A stretch of DNA of 64,000 nt, taken from contig NZ_JNFC01000023.1 in assembly GCF_000756385.1 (NCBI RefSeq), positions 170,502 through 234,501 of the forward strand, in the 5' to 3' direction. The translations under genes were made by a program, and so were the position numbers. Each line of letters begins with the position of its first letter. Within the stretch, counting starts at the first letter, position 1. This DNA is from Sphingopyxis sp. LC363 (GTDB lineage Bacteria; Pseudomonadota; Alphaproteobacteria; Sphingomonadales; Sphingomonadaceae). The notes below the pieces were generated by a model. The model was not told where the DNA came from and did not search any database. It worked only from the letters and a program-made list of their open reading frames with translations. Below, in pieces: positions 1 to 8,532 of this stretch.

Positions 1-1
1 G

Positions 2-640
2 ATGCGGGCGCTGGCGCTGCTTCGCGACCGCCATGGCGCGGACCGCGTGCCACCGCTCGCGGTGACGCTGACCAAGGCGCTGCCCGTTGCGGCGGGGATC
101 GGCGGCGGGTCGGCCGATGCCGCGGCGATGGCGCGGCTGGTGCGGCGTCACTTTCTGCGCGAGATCGGCGATAGGGCGCTGGCGCGGATTATGAGCCCGC
201 TCGGCGCCGATGTCGCCGCTTGCGTGGCGAGCGAGACCTGCCTCGGTGTCGGCACGGGCGAAGAATTGAGCGTCGTGCCCGGACTGCGGCTCGGCGGAAC
301 GCCGGTGCTGCTGGTCAATCCGCGCCAGCCGGTCGCGACGGGGCCGGTGTTCGCCGCATGGGACGGGATCGATCGTGGGCCGCTGTTCACGGGCGCCGAG
401 CCGCGCGCGGGGTTGCTCAGCGCGCGCAACGATTTGCAGCGCCCGGCGATCGCCCAGTGCCCGGCGATTGCGGACATATTGCTCGAACTCGGCGCGCTCA
501 GGCCCTGGCTGGCGCGCATGTCGGGTTCGGGGGCGACCTGCTTCGCGCTGTTCGATGCGGCGGCCGAGCGCGACGCGGCGGCCGCCTTGCTCGCGGAGCG
601 GCATCCGGGCTGGTGGACGATGGCGGGAGCATTAAGGTGA
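2..640 (+). CDS. ispE: 4-diphosphocytidyl-2-C-methyl-D-erythritol kinase, 3' part
   Basis: GHMP-family kinase that phosphorylates CDP-methylerythritol in the non-mevalonate isoprenoid pathway; cytosolic. The gene is cut by the window edge: 212 residues are seen of a family usually near 280-290, so the N-terminal part is missing and the first Met here is internal. The glycine-rich ATP-binding loop PVAAGIGGGSADAAAM lies at residues 27-42 of the fragment, and a C-terminal MSGSGATCFALF segment matches GHMP motif 3. The stop codon overlaps the GTG of the next gene by four bases (GTGA), so the two are probably co-transcribed. Confidence 0.93.
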   Translation: MRALALLRDRHGADRVPPLAVTLTKALPVAAGIGGGSADAAAMARLVRRHFLREIGDRALARIMSPLGADVAACVASETCLGVGTGEELSVVPGLRLGGTPVLLVNPRQPVATGPVFAAWDGIDRGPLFTGAEPRAGLLSARNDLQRPAIAQCPAIADILLELGALRPWLARMSGSGATCFALFDAAAERDAAAALLAERHPGWWTMAGALR

Positions 641-1368
641 GCGAAGCGTGGCGGCAGATCGGCGAAGCGCGCGCGGGCGGTATCTTGCTTATCGCCGATC
701 ATGCTTCGGCGTTCGTGCCCGAGGATATCGATCTGGGTATCGAGCCGGCGCTGCTGTCGAACCATATCGCGATCGACATCGGCGTTGCCGAGGTCGCGGC
801 GCGGCTCGTCGAAGCGGGCGCGGTCGATGCGGCGATCCTTGGCGGCGTGTCGCGGCTCGTCGTCGACTGCAACCGCGAGGAGGATGCGCCGGGGGTGCTC
901 CCGATCGCGAGCGACGGCCATGCGGTGCCGGGCAATGCGCTGAACGACGATGCGCGCGAGGCGCGGCTGGCGCGCTTCTTTCGGCCCTATCACGACCATA
1001 TCGCGGCGACGATCGCGGCGGCGCGGCCCGCGACGATCCTGTCGCTGCACAGCTTCACCCCGTCGCTCGCGGCGCATCCCGATCAGGCGCGGCCGTGGCA
1101 TGTCGGGGTGCTCTATAACGAGGACGACCGGCTCGCGGGCGCGGCGATCCCGGCTTTGGAGGCCGAAGGACTGATCGTCGGCGACCAGCAACCCTATTCG
1201 GGCAAGCTGCTCAACGCGACCATGAACCGCCATGCGGAGGCGAACGGCATCCCCTATGTCGGGATCGAGATGCGGCAGGATCTGGTCGGCGAGGCCACGG
1301 GCCAGGCGCTGTTCGCCGAGCGGCTGGCGCGGATGTGCGAGAAAGTGGCGTTGAACATCGGTGCATAG
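637..1368 (+). CDS. N-formylglutamate amidohydrolase family protein
   Basis: A 243-residue member of the FGase family, which hydrolyses N-formyl-glutamate (last step of one histidine-degradation route) or related N-acyl amino acids. Family hallmarks seen are LLIADHASAFVPED at the N-terminus, SRLVVDCNRE in the middle, ILSLHSFTP, and a late GIEMRQDLV. I chose the GTG at 637 because the longer reading runs back through ispE in another frame, while 637 gives the typical GTGA overlap with the ispE stop. No hut genes are nearby, so the true substrate is uncertain. Confidence 0.85.
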   Translation: MSEAWRQIGEARAGGILLIADHASAFVPEDIDLGIEPALLSNHIAIDIGVAEVAARLVEAGAVDAAILGGVSRLVVDCNREEDAPGVLPIASDGHAVPGNALNDDAREARLARFFRPYHDHIAATIAAARPATILSLHSFTPSLAAHPDQARPWHVGVLYNEDDRLAGAAIPALEAEGLIVGDQQPYSGKLLNATMNRHAEANGIPYVGIEMRQDLVGEATGQALFAERLARMCEKVALNIGA

Positions 1369-1382
1369 GCGTGTAGAGGCGC

Positions 1383-1405
1383 ATTTCATCGTCATTTTAT
1401 GAAAT
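1383..1405. promoter_or_regulatory. AT-rich dyad upstream of ilvD
   Basis: In the 59-base gap before ilvD, ATTTCAT (1383-1389) and ATGAAAT (1399-1405) form 7-base inverted arms around a 9-base spacer. They are followed by AATAATATTATC, an AT-rich block that could be a -10 region. This gap is far AT-richer than its surroundings. An operator or promoter role is inference. Confidence 0.3.
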
Positions 1406-1427
1406 AATATTATCAGGAACTCTCCAA

Positions 1428-3287
1428 ATGCCTTCTTATCGTTCGCGCACGACCACCCATGGCCGCAATATGGCGGGTGCCCGCGGCCTTTGGCGCGCGA
1501 CGGGGATGAAGGACGATGATTTCGGCAAGCCGATCATCGCGGTGGTCAATAGCTTCACCCAGTTCGTGCCGGGGCATGTTCACCTGAAAGACCTCGGCCA
1601 GATGGTCGCGCGCGAGATCGAGGCTGCGGGCGGGGTGGCCAAGGAATTCAATACGATCGCGGTCGATGACGGGATCGCGATGGGGCATGACGGGATGCTC
1701 TATTCGCTACCGAGCCGCGACCTGATTGCCGACAGCGTCGAATATATGGTCAATGCGCATTGCGCCGACGCGATGGTGTGCATCTCGAACTGCGACAAGA
1801 TCACGCCGGGCATGTTGATGGCGGCGCTGCGCATCAATATCCCGGTGGTGTTCGTGTCGGGCGGGCCGATGGAGGCCGGCAAGGTGGTGCTGAAGGGCAA
1901 GGAAGTCGCGCTCGACCTCGTCGATGCGATGGTCGCCGCGGCCGACGAGAAATATACCGACGAGGAAGTCACCGCGATCGAGCGTTCGGCGTGCCCGACG
2001 TGCGGGTCGTGCTCGGGCATGTTCACCGCAAACTCGATGAACTGCCTGACCGAAGCGCTGGGGCTGTCGCTGCCGGGCAATGGCTCGACCCTCGCGACGC
2101 ACGCCGACCGCAAGGAGCTGTTCCTGCGCGCCGGACGGATCGTCGTCGAGATGTGCAAGCGCCATTATGAAGAGGGCGACGACAGCGTGCTGCCGCGCAA
2201 TATCGCCACGTTCGAGGCGTTCGAAAATGCGATGAGCCTCGACATCGCCATGGGCGGGTCGACGAACACCGTGCTCCACCTGCTCGCCGCGGCGTTCGAG
2301 GCGGGCGTCGATTTCACGATGGAGGACATCGACCGGCTGTCGCGCCGCGTGCCGTGCCTGTCGAAAGTCGCGCCGGCAAAGAGCGATGTCCATATGGAGG
2401 ACGTCCACCGCGCGGGCGGGATCATGGCGATCCTCGGCGAGCTCGAGCGCGCGGGGCTGCTCCACGCGCACCTGCCGACGGTGCACAGCGCGACGCTGGG
2501 CGATGCGCTCAACAAATGGGATATCGCCCGCACGAACGATCCCGAGGTGCAGAAATTCTTCCTCGCCGCGCCCGGCGGAGTGCCGACGCAGACCGCGTTC
2601 AGCCAGGACCGGCGCTGGGACAATCTCGACCTCGACCGCGAGGCGGGGGTGATCCGATCGGCCGACCATGCGTTCAGCAAGGACGGCGGGCTCGCGGTGC
2701 TGTCGGGCAATATCGCGCTCGACGGCTGCATCGTGAAGACCGCGGGGGTCGACGAAAGCATCCTCAAATTCTCGGGCCCGGCGAAGGTCTATGAAAGCCA
2801 GGACGCGGCGGTCGCGGGCATCCTTACCGGACAGGTCGAGGCTGGCGACGTCGTCGTCATCCGCTACGAAGGGCCAAAGGGCGGCCCGGGGATGCAGGAA
2901 ATGCTCTATCCGACGAGCTATTTGAAATCGAAGGGGCTGGGCGCTGCCTGCGCGCTGATCACCGACGGGCGCTTTTCGGGCGGCACATCGGGGCTGTCGA
3001 TCGGCCATGTCTCGCCCGAGGCGGCCGAGGGCGGGGCGATCGGGCTGGTCGAGAATGGCGATCTCATCAACATCGACATCCCGTCGCGGACGATCACCCT
3101 CGCGGTGGCGGATCGCGTCCTTGCCGAGCGCCGCGCCGCGATGGATGCGAAGGGCGACGCCGCCTGGCAGCCCGAGAAAGCGCGCCCGCGCAAGGTTTCG
3201 GTAGCACTTCAGGCCTATGCCGCGATGACGACGAGCGCCGCCAGAGGAGCGGTGCGCGACCTGTCGCAGCTGAAGGGCAAGGGATGA
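1428..3287 (+). CDS. ilvD: Dihydroxy-acid dehydratase
   Basis: Fe-S dehydratase of branched-chain amino acid and pantothenate synthesis: 2,3-dihydroxy-isovalerate or -methylvalerate to the 2-oxo acid. At 619 residues it has the usual long form. Cluster-ligand cysteines are visible in [12 protein letters not shown] (C122) and [18 protein letters not shown] (C189-C195). The C-terminal [20 protein letters not shown] motif is also present. The ATG at 1428 is preceded by an AT-rich promoter-like gap. The 3' end overlaps the next ATG by four bases. Confidence 0.97.
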   Translation: MPSYRSRTTTHGRNMAGARGLWRATGMKDDDFGKPIIAVVNSFTQFVPGHVHLKDLGQMVAREIEAAGGVAKEFNTIAVDDGIAMGHDGMLYSLPSRDLIADSVEYMVNAHCADAMVCISNCDKITPGMLMAALRINIPVVFVSGGPMEAGKVVLKGKEVALDLVDAMVAAADEKYTDEEVTAIERSACPTCGSCSGMFTANSMNCLTEALGLSLPGNGSTLATHADRKELFLRAGRIVVEMCKRHYEEGDDSVLPRNIATFEAFENAMSLDIAMGGSTNTVLHLLAAAFEAGVDFTMEDIDRLSRRVPCLSKVAPAKSDVHMEDVHRAGGIMAILGELERAGLLHAHLPTVHSATLGDALNKWDIARTNDPEVQKFFLAAPGGVPTQTAFSQDRRWDNLDLDREAGVIRSADHAFSKDGGLAVLSGNIALDGCIVKTAGVDESILKFSGPAKVYESQDAAVAGILTGQVEAGDVVVIRYEGPKGGPGMQEMLYPTSYLKSKGLGAACALITDGRFSGGTSGLSIGHVSPEAAEGGAIGLVENGDLINIDIPSRTITLAVADRVLAERRAAMDAKGDAAWQPEKARPRKVSVALQAYAAMTTSAARGAVRDLSQLKGKG

Positions 3288-3673
3288 AGCGATTTGGGGG
3301 GGCATTGCTGGCGCTGATCGCGCTCGCGGGCTGCGATCGTGCGCCGGACAATGGCGATCTGGCTGAGGCTGAAGCGCGCGGGTCGCGCGAGGCGGCCGAA
3401 AATGGCCGTATCGAATGCGCGCTGGAGGGCGCCAAACTGTTCGACCGCACTTGCACGGTCGACGAAATGAGCGGCGCGGACGGAACGATCCTCGTCGTCG
3501 GGCGCGCCAATGTCGGTTACCGCAGGTTACAGATCACCACCGACGGGCGCGGGGTCGTGTCGGCGGATGGCGCCGAGCCGGCGAAGGTCAGCATCGTCGG
3601 CAACAATATGATCGAGGTGGCGATCGGGCACGACCGCTATCGCCTGCCAGCGAATACGGGCGGCGCGAAGTAG
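3284..3673 (+). CDS. Small predicted lipoprotein, unknown function
   Basis: A 129-residue protein starting inside the ilvD stop (ATGA overlap). [17 protein letters not shown] is a short signal with an LAGC lipobox, so Cys17 should be lipidated and the protein anchored in a membrane. The mature part holds Cys residues near 45 and 54 and mostly beta-prone sequence. I do not recognise a domain. Co-transcription with ilvD is likely from the overlap but says little about its job. Confidence 0.75.
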   Translation: MKRFGGALLALIALAGCDRAPDNGDLAEAEARGSREAAENGRIECALEGAKLFDRTCTVDEMSGADGTILVVGRANVGYRRLQITTDGRGVVSADGAEPAKVSIVGNNMIEVAIGHDRYRLPANTGGAK

Positions 3674-3705
3674 GCGCGTTCGCGCGATCGTGATAAGGCG
3701 GAGGC

Positions 3706-5058
3706 ATGTCCGTTCCCGCCGACGCCCCGATCCTGACCAGCGATGCGATGCGCGAGGCCGAGGCGGCGTGCGCGGTGCAGGGAACCTCGCTTTCGGAACT
3801 GATGGAGCTTGCGGGCGCGGCCGTTGCCGATACCGCCTGGCGGATGGCGGCGGGCGCGCCGATCCTGATCCTCTGCGGCCCGGGCAATAATGGCGGCGAT
3901 GGCTATGTCGCGGCACGACGGCTCGCCGAACGTGGCGCGGCGGTGCGGGTCGCCGCGCTGGCCGAACCCGCGACCGCGCTGGCGAAGGCGGCGCGGGCGG
4001 GGTGGAACGGCCCCGTCGAAGCCCTCAATGGCCGGCTAGCCGCGGCGCCTCTGATCGTCGATGCGCTATTCGGCGTCGGCCTTTCGCGGCCCATCGCCGA
4101 CGATATCGCAGTTGTTCTGGGACTTTTTTCGGACCGGCGCATCCTGGCGGTCGATGTGCCGAGCGGCGTCGACAGCGACGGGGGCACCGACTGGATGCCG
4201 CCGCTTCGCGCCCATGTGACGCTGGCGCTGGGTGCGCTGAAGCCCGCGCACGTCCTGCTGCCGACCGCGCCCGCCTGCGGCCGCGTCCTGCTCGCACCGA
4301 TCGGCATAGCGGCAAACAAGGCGATGCGGACGCTGCCGAGGTCGCGCGAGACGAAACCGGAGGCGGCGGCCCACAAGTTCACGCGCGGCATGGTGCTGGT
4401 CTTTGCGGGACCGATGCGTGGCGCGGCCGGCCTGACGGCCGCAGCGGCGCTGCGGGCGGGCGCGGGCTATGTCGTGCTCGACGGCAGCGAGCGCGCACCC
4501 TTTTCGGCGATCATTACCGAGAGTGACGAGAAGTTCGGCGAACGGCTCGACGATCCGCGCGTCGGCGCCGTCGTCATCGGGCCGGGATTTCCGGCGGGTG
4601 ATGAATTGTTGTTCGACGTCGAGGCGGCGCTCGATTCGGGGAAGCCGCTCGTGCTCGACGCCGCGGCCATCGACGCAGCGCTGCCGCGTCTCTCCGAAAC
4701 GACCCGAAAAGCCATCCTGACGCCGCATGAAGGCGAGTTCTCGCGCGCCTTTCCGCAACTTTACGGCAGCAAGATCGACCGCGCCAAGGCAGCCGCGGCG
4801 CGCACGCAAGCGGTCGTCATCTACAAGGGCGCCGACACGATCATCGCCGCCCCCGATGGCCGGGTGGTCGCCGCGTGGCCAGGGGAACCCTGGCTCGCGA
4901 CAGCGGGGACGGGCGATGTGCTCGCGGGCGCGTGCGGCGCGATGCTGGCGCGCGGCGGCGATGCGTTCGATGCGGCCGTGGCGGCGGTGGGCTGGCATAT
5001 CGCGCGGGCCGCGCGTATAGGCCCCGGCTTGATAGCCGACGATCTGATAAGGGACTGA
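3706..5058 (+). CDS. nnr: Bifunctional NAD(P)H-hydrate epimerase / ADP-dependent dehydratase
   Basis: Repairs hydrated NADH and NADPH. The N-terminal YjeF_N half (about 1-205) epimerises NAD(P)HX and carries the nucleotide-binding GPGNNGGDGYVAARRL at residues 59-74. The C-terminal carbohydrate-kinase-like half dehydrates S-NAD(P)HX with ADP and shows LTPHEGEF near 344 and AGTGDVLAG at 400-408. The 450-residue length fits the fused bacterial form, though at the short end. The stop is one base before the next ATG, indicating an operon with the RNA methyltransferase. Confidence 0.94.
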   Translation: MSVPADAPILTSDAMREAEAACAVQGTSLSELMELAGAAVADTAWRMAAGAPILILCGPGNNGGDGYVAARRLAERGAAVRVAALAEPATALAKAARAGWNGPVEALNGRLAAAPLIVDALFGVGLSRPIADDIAVVLGLFSDRRILAVDVPSGVDSDGGTDWMPPLRAHVTLALGALKPAHVLLPTAPACGRVLLAPIGIAANKAMRTLPRSRETKPEAAAHKFTRGMVLVFAGPMRGAAGLTAAAALRAGAGYVVLDGSERAPFSAIITESDEKFGERLDDPRVGAVVIGPGFPAGDELLFDVEAALDSGKPLVLDAAAIDAALPRLSETTRKAILTPHEGEFSRAFPQLYGSKIDRAKAAAARTQAVVIYKGADTIIAAPDGRVVAAWPGEPWLATAGTGDVLAGACGAMLARGGDAFDAAVAAVGWHIARAARIGPGLIADDLIRD

Positions 5059-5059
5059 C

Positions 5060-6259
5060 ATGAGCGAAGCTGCGCTGATCGAGCGCATCGCCGCGCGCGG
5101 CGATGGCGTGACGGGCGACGGCCGCCATGTGGCGGGCGGCGTGCCCGGCGACCGCGTGCGCGACGACGGCATCATCATCCCGGGGCCGAACCGCACCGAA
5201 CCCGTGTGCCGCCATTTCGGCAAATGCGGCGGATGCCAGTTGCAGCATGTCGCCGAACCGGCGCTCGCCGATTTCGTGCGCGACCGGGTGGTCGGCGGGC
5301 TTGAGGGACAGGACGTTCCCTATGGCGATGTGCGTCCCGCGAAGCTTTCGCCGCCGCAGAGCCGCCGCCGCGCCGCGCTGACCGCGCTCAGGACGGGCAA
5401 GCAGGTCGCGATCGGTTTCAACGCGGCGCAGAGCAACCAGATCGTCGACATGCGGATGTGCCCGTTGCTGCTTCCCGAACTCCTCGCGCTGATCGCGCCG
5501 GTGCGCGCATTGCTCACGATGATCGCGCAGCCGCGGCGCCCGGTAAAGGTCAAGCTGCAGATGCTCGATCAGGGCGTCGAGTTGATATTGGAGGGCGTCC
5601 GGGCCGAGGGGCTCGACGCCGCGATGGCGCTACAGGATTTCGCCGGCGCGCAAAACCTCGCGCGCTTTGCGATCGATCAGGGCGAGGGGCTCGAAATCCT
5701 CTGGCAGCCCGAACCGCCGACGATGCGCTTCGGCGACATTTTGGTCGAGGTCCCGCCTTTCGCCTTTCTGCAGGCGACGGCGGCGGGGCAGGCGGCGTTG
5801 GTCGATGCGGTGGCCGAGGCAATCGGCGATGCCGGCGCGGTCGCCGACCTGTTCGCCGGCGTCGGCACCTTCGCCCTGTCGGTGCAGGCGGGACGCAAAG
5901 TCTATGCGGCCGAGGGCGCGCGCGATGCGATTGCCGCGCTGACCGGCGCCGCGAACCGTGCCCGAGCGCTCGTGGCGACCGAGCATCGCGACCTGTTCCG
6001 CCGTCCGCTGGTGCCCGCCGAGCTCAATCGTTTCGGCGCGATCATCCTCGACCCGCCGCGCGCCGGGGCCGAGGAGCAGGTGAAGCAGATCGCGGCCTCA
6101 AGCGTGCCCGCGATCGCCTATGTCAGCTGCAATCCCGCGAGCTTTGCACGCGATGCGAAAATCCTGACCGAAAGCGGCTATACGCTCGACTGGGTACAGC
6201 CCGTCGGCCAGTTCCGCTGGTCGACCCATGTGGAACTGGCGGCGCGCTTTTCGAAATAA
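5060..6259 (+). CDS. TrmA/RlmC/RlmD-family tRNA/rRNA (uracil-C5) methyltransferase
   Basis: SAM-dependent m5U methyltransferase of tRNA or 23S rRNA, 399 residues. A [4Fe-4S] cluster site is visible as C50, C56 and C59 (CRHFGKCGGC) with C134 in MRMCPLL. The SAM loop ADLFAGVGTFAL is near residue 262, the substrate motif ILDPPRAGAEEQ near 328, and the catalytic cysteine lies in SCNPASFARD near 355. The TRAM domain seen in RlmD is only partly represented at the N-terminus. Which uridine is methylated cannot be told from sequence alone. Confidence 0.9.
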   Translation: MSEAALIERIAARGDGVTGDGRHVAGGVPGDRVRDDGIIIPGPNRTEPVCRHFGKCGGCQLQHVAEPALADFVRDRVVGGLEGQDVPYGDVRPAKLSPPQSRRRAALTALRTGKQVAIGFNAAQSNQIVDMRMCPLLLPELLALIAPVRALLTMIAQPRRPVKVKLQMLDQGVELILEGVRAEGLDAAMALQDFAGAQNLARFAIDQGEGLEILWQPEPPTMRFGDILVEVPPFAFLQATAAGQAALVDAVAEAIGDAGAVADLFAGVGTFALSVQAGRKVYAAEGARDAIAALTGAANRARALVATEHRDLFRRPLVPAELNRFGAIILDPPRAGAEEQVKQIAASSVPAIAYVSCNPASFARDAKILTESGYTLDWVQPVGQFRWSTHVELAARFSK

Positions 6260-6260
6260 A

Positions 6261-6352
6261 TCGTCGTCCCCGCGAAGGCGGGGGCCGCTGTAGGCTTTTT
6301 CCAGCACCGCTGCGTAAAACGACCGTCGCCCCCGCCTTCGCGGGGGCGACGG
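6261..6352. repeat. Paired palindromic repeat (REP-like), possible bidirectional terminator
   Basis: GTCGTCCCCGCGAAGGCGGG (from 6263) is answered by an inverted partner from 6321 to 6352 (CCCCCGCCTTCGCGGGGGCG), about 35 bases apart. It fills the gap between two convergent genes, so a folded RNA could form on either strand. Related palindromes occur at 15879 and 32508, and a half copy lies near 25590. Confidence 0.7.
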
Positions 6353-6358
6353 GTTCTC

Positions 6359-6793
6359 TCAATGCAGCACAAATCCCATGAAGGCGTGCAGGCAGAGCGC
6401 GAATAAAGCGAGGCTGGCCAGCGCGAAGACAAGGAAGCGCCACATGACGCGATTGACCGTCACCTGAATCAGGCTGTGGACGATGCGAAGGACGACATAG
6501 GCCCAGGCGATCTGGGTGTTGAGGCCGCCGCCCATTCCGCCGACCGCCAACGCGATCGCGACGGCATAGAAGACCGTCGGCTGTTCCATCAGATGGTTAT
6601 AATTGTGCGCCTTCCACTGCACTTCGGGGGGAAGGACGTCGTCGAGCCCCTTGCCGGTGCCGCCGACCATCTTTGCCGCGTCGATCTTTGCGCGCTGCAT
6701 CGCCGGGATGCGCGTCGCATACATCCACACCCACATGATCATCGACCAGAGCGCGAGCGTCGCGACCGGTCCCAATATGGCGTTCGTGTCCAT
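6359..6793 (-). CDS. MAPEG family membrane protein (second of a tandem pair)
   Basis: A 144-residue four-helix membrane protein of the MAPEG family (membrane-associated proteins in eicosanoid and glutathione metabolism). The core HNYNHLMEQPTVFYAVAIAL, which in the family helps form the glutathione site, is at about 63-82. Helices are apparent near 8-28, 72-90, 95-113 and 118-142. It lies 13 bases downstream of a paralogue on the same strand, with GGGGG/GAAGG purine runs before the ATG. Bacterial members are poorly characterised; a glutathione-dependent enzyme is the family expectation, not shown here. Confidence 0.8.
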   Translation of the reverse strand: MDTNAILGPVATLALWSMIMWVWMYATRIPAMQRAKIDAAKMVGGTGKGLDDVLPPEVQWKAHNYNHLMEQPTVFYAVAIALAVGGMGGGLNTQIAWAYVVLRIVHSLIQVTVNRVMWRFLVFALASLALFALCLHAFMGFVLH

Positions 6794-6806
6794 CCTTCTT
6801 TCCCCC

Positions 6807-7238
6807 TCAACCCAAAGTGGCGATTACCGCAAGCAGCGCGAGGGCCAGAAGACACAGGGTCGACGCCGCAAAGATGGCAAAGCGCACCGGAATGCGGTTC
6901 ACCGTCGCCTGCCAGACGCTGTGCACGACACGCAGCGCGACATAGGCCCAGGCGATCCATACGACATAGGCGGGGTAGCCGCCGACGCCGTGCAGGATCA
7001 GGATGACGGCATAGAAGAGCGTCGGCTGTTCGAGCAGATGCGTGTAATTGTGCGATTTCCAGTTGGTGACGGGCGGCAATATGCCTTCGAGGTCGCCGCC
7101 GCGACCGCCCGGTGGTGCTGCCTTGAGATCGATACCCGATTGGGCGAGCGCGCGAAAACGCGTCACGGCGACCCAGACCAGCATGACGAGCGTCCACAGG
7201 ATCAGCACCGCGCCCGGTGCGAGGATGTTCGGCGTCAT
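6807..7238 (-). CDS. MAPEG family membrane protein (first of a tandem pair)
   Basis: A 143-residue paralogue of the next gene downstream, with the same core HNYTHLLEQPTLFYAVILIL and a matching WAYVALRVVHSVWQATVNR helix. I set the start at the ATG ending at 7238 because a GGGGGAG ribosome site sits just upstream. A longer reading would add 54 low-complexity residues. The pair looks like a local duplication that has diverged widely outside the core. Confidence 0.8.
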   Translation of the reverse strand: MTPNILAPGAVLILWTLVMLVWVAVTRFRALAQSGIDLKAAPPGGRGGDLEGILPPVTNWKSHNYTHLLEQPTLFYAVILILHGVGGYPAYVVWIAWAYVALRVVHSVWQATVNRIPVRFAIFAASTLCLLALALLAVIATLG

Positions 7239-7305
7239 ATGGCTCCCCCTTTTGTCGTGTGGCTGCGATGCTAGGGATGATGCGCCGATATGCAATTGTG
7301 AAAAT

Positions 7306-8460
7306 TCAGCGGTGCCGGGTCGCGAGTTCGCCGCGGATCGCCGCGCCGTCGCCGTCGACGCGCGGCGCGAAGCCGAGATCGCGGGGCGGCATCGCGCCAT
7401 ATTTCACCGGCGGCTGCATTTCGTGGAAGGCGCCGGCATCGGGATGGGTGCGGTGGCGGAAAAATCCGGTCGCGACCAGATGCGGGTCTTGCCTGACGTC
7501 CTGAAGGTCGCGCGCCGCCATCGCGGGAATGTCGTTGGCGGCGAACAGTTCCAGCCAGTCGGCGCTGGTCTTTGCCGGCGTCTTGCGCGCGATTTCGCTA
7601 TAGATGATCGGCATGTGCTGCCCTTTGGCCTTTGCCGCCTCATATTCGGGGGTCGCGAGGAGGTCGGCACTTCCCAGCAGGCCCAGCAGCCGCGCCGTCG
7701 AGTCGGGGGTGTAGGGAACGATCGCGAGATAGCCGTCGCTTGTCGGGAAAGGCTGACGCGTCGGGTCGAGCTGGCGCGGATAGCCGGCGGGCCCGATCGG
7801 CGGGTCGAGCGTATCGTCGCGCAGATGTTCGGTGAGCATGAATGAAGCGAAGCATTCGAACATCGGCACTTCGACCTCTTGCCCTTCACCCGTGCGGAGT
7901 TTGTGGACGAGCGCAGCGAGGATAGCCTGCGCGCCGAACTGGCCCGCGATCTTGTCGGCGATCAGCGACGGGAAATAGCGCGGGGCAGGGTTGCCGTCGA
8001 CGCGGGGAAGCAGGCTGGTGGTGCCGGTCGCCGCCTGGATGACGTCGTCATAGGCCTGAAGGTCGGCGTAGGGGCCGTCCTGTCCGAAGCCCGTGCCATG
8101 GACGTAAATGATATCGGACTTGAGCGCCTTGCAGCCTTCGTAATCGAAGCCGAGCCGCGCGATCGCCTTGCCCCGCACATTGTGGAAGAAGACGTCGGCG
8201 TCCGCGATCAGCTCGCGAAGCACCGCCGCGTCTTCGGGCTTTTTGAGATCGAGCGCTATCGAACGTTTCCCGCGATTCACGGTGAGGTGGATCGACCCCA
8301 TCGTCGGGTCGGGAACGCCGTTGCCGAGATAGCGCGATATGTCGCCCATGCCGGGGGTTTCGATCTTGATCACCTCGGCGCCGAGATCGGCGAGCATCTG
8401 GGTCGCATAGGGTCCGAAGATGACCGTGGTAAGGTCGACGACCCGGATCCCTGACAACAT
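7306..8460 (-). CDS. CaiB/BaiF (class III) CoA transferase
   Basis: A 384-residue family III CoA transferase, which moves CoA between carboxylic acids through an aspartyl-CoA intermediate. Seen are the N-terminal LSGIRVVDLTTVIFGPYATQ, the LADLGAEVIKIETPGMGD loop, NRGKRSIALDLKKPE, and the GQEVEVPMFECFASFM segment. The ATG at 8458-8460 follows an AGAGAGG site and gives the standard family N-terminus. The substrate is not evident; an MFS gene lies immediately upstream on the same strand. Confidence 0.88.
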   Translation of the reverse strand: MLSGIRVVDLTTVIFGPYATQMLADLGAEVIKIETPGMGDISRYLGNGVPDPTMGSIHLTVNRGKRSIALDLKKPEDAAVLRELIADADVFFHNVRGKAIARLGFDYEGCKALKSDIIYVHGTGFGQDGPYADLQAYDDVIQAATGTTSLLPRVDGNPAPRYFPSLIADKIAGQFGAQAILAALVHKLRTGEGQEVEVPMFECFASFMLTEHLRDDTLDPPIGPAGYPRQLDPTRQPFPTSDGYLAIVPYTPDSTARLLGLLGSADLLATPEYEAAKAKGQHMPIIYSEIARKTPAKTSADWLELFAANDIPAMAARDLQDVRQDPHLVATGFFRHRTHPDAGAFHEMQPPVKYGAMPPRDLGFAPRVDGDGAAIRGELATRHR

Positions 8461-8532
8461 ATGCGCACATCCTCTCTCTGCTTCGCGCGCAGGATAGAAT
8501 GATTGCAAAGTAAAACGGAAGAGGCTTCGTCG

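Noticed and set aside
1707..3305. Long open frame on the minus strand across ilvD (532 codons)
   Set aside because: It is a by-product of high GC and codon bias; ilvD on the plus strand has full family motifs, and the antisense reading is Arg/His-rich with no domain.
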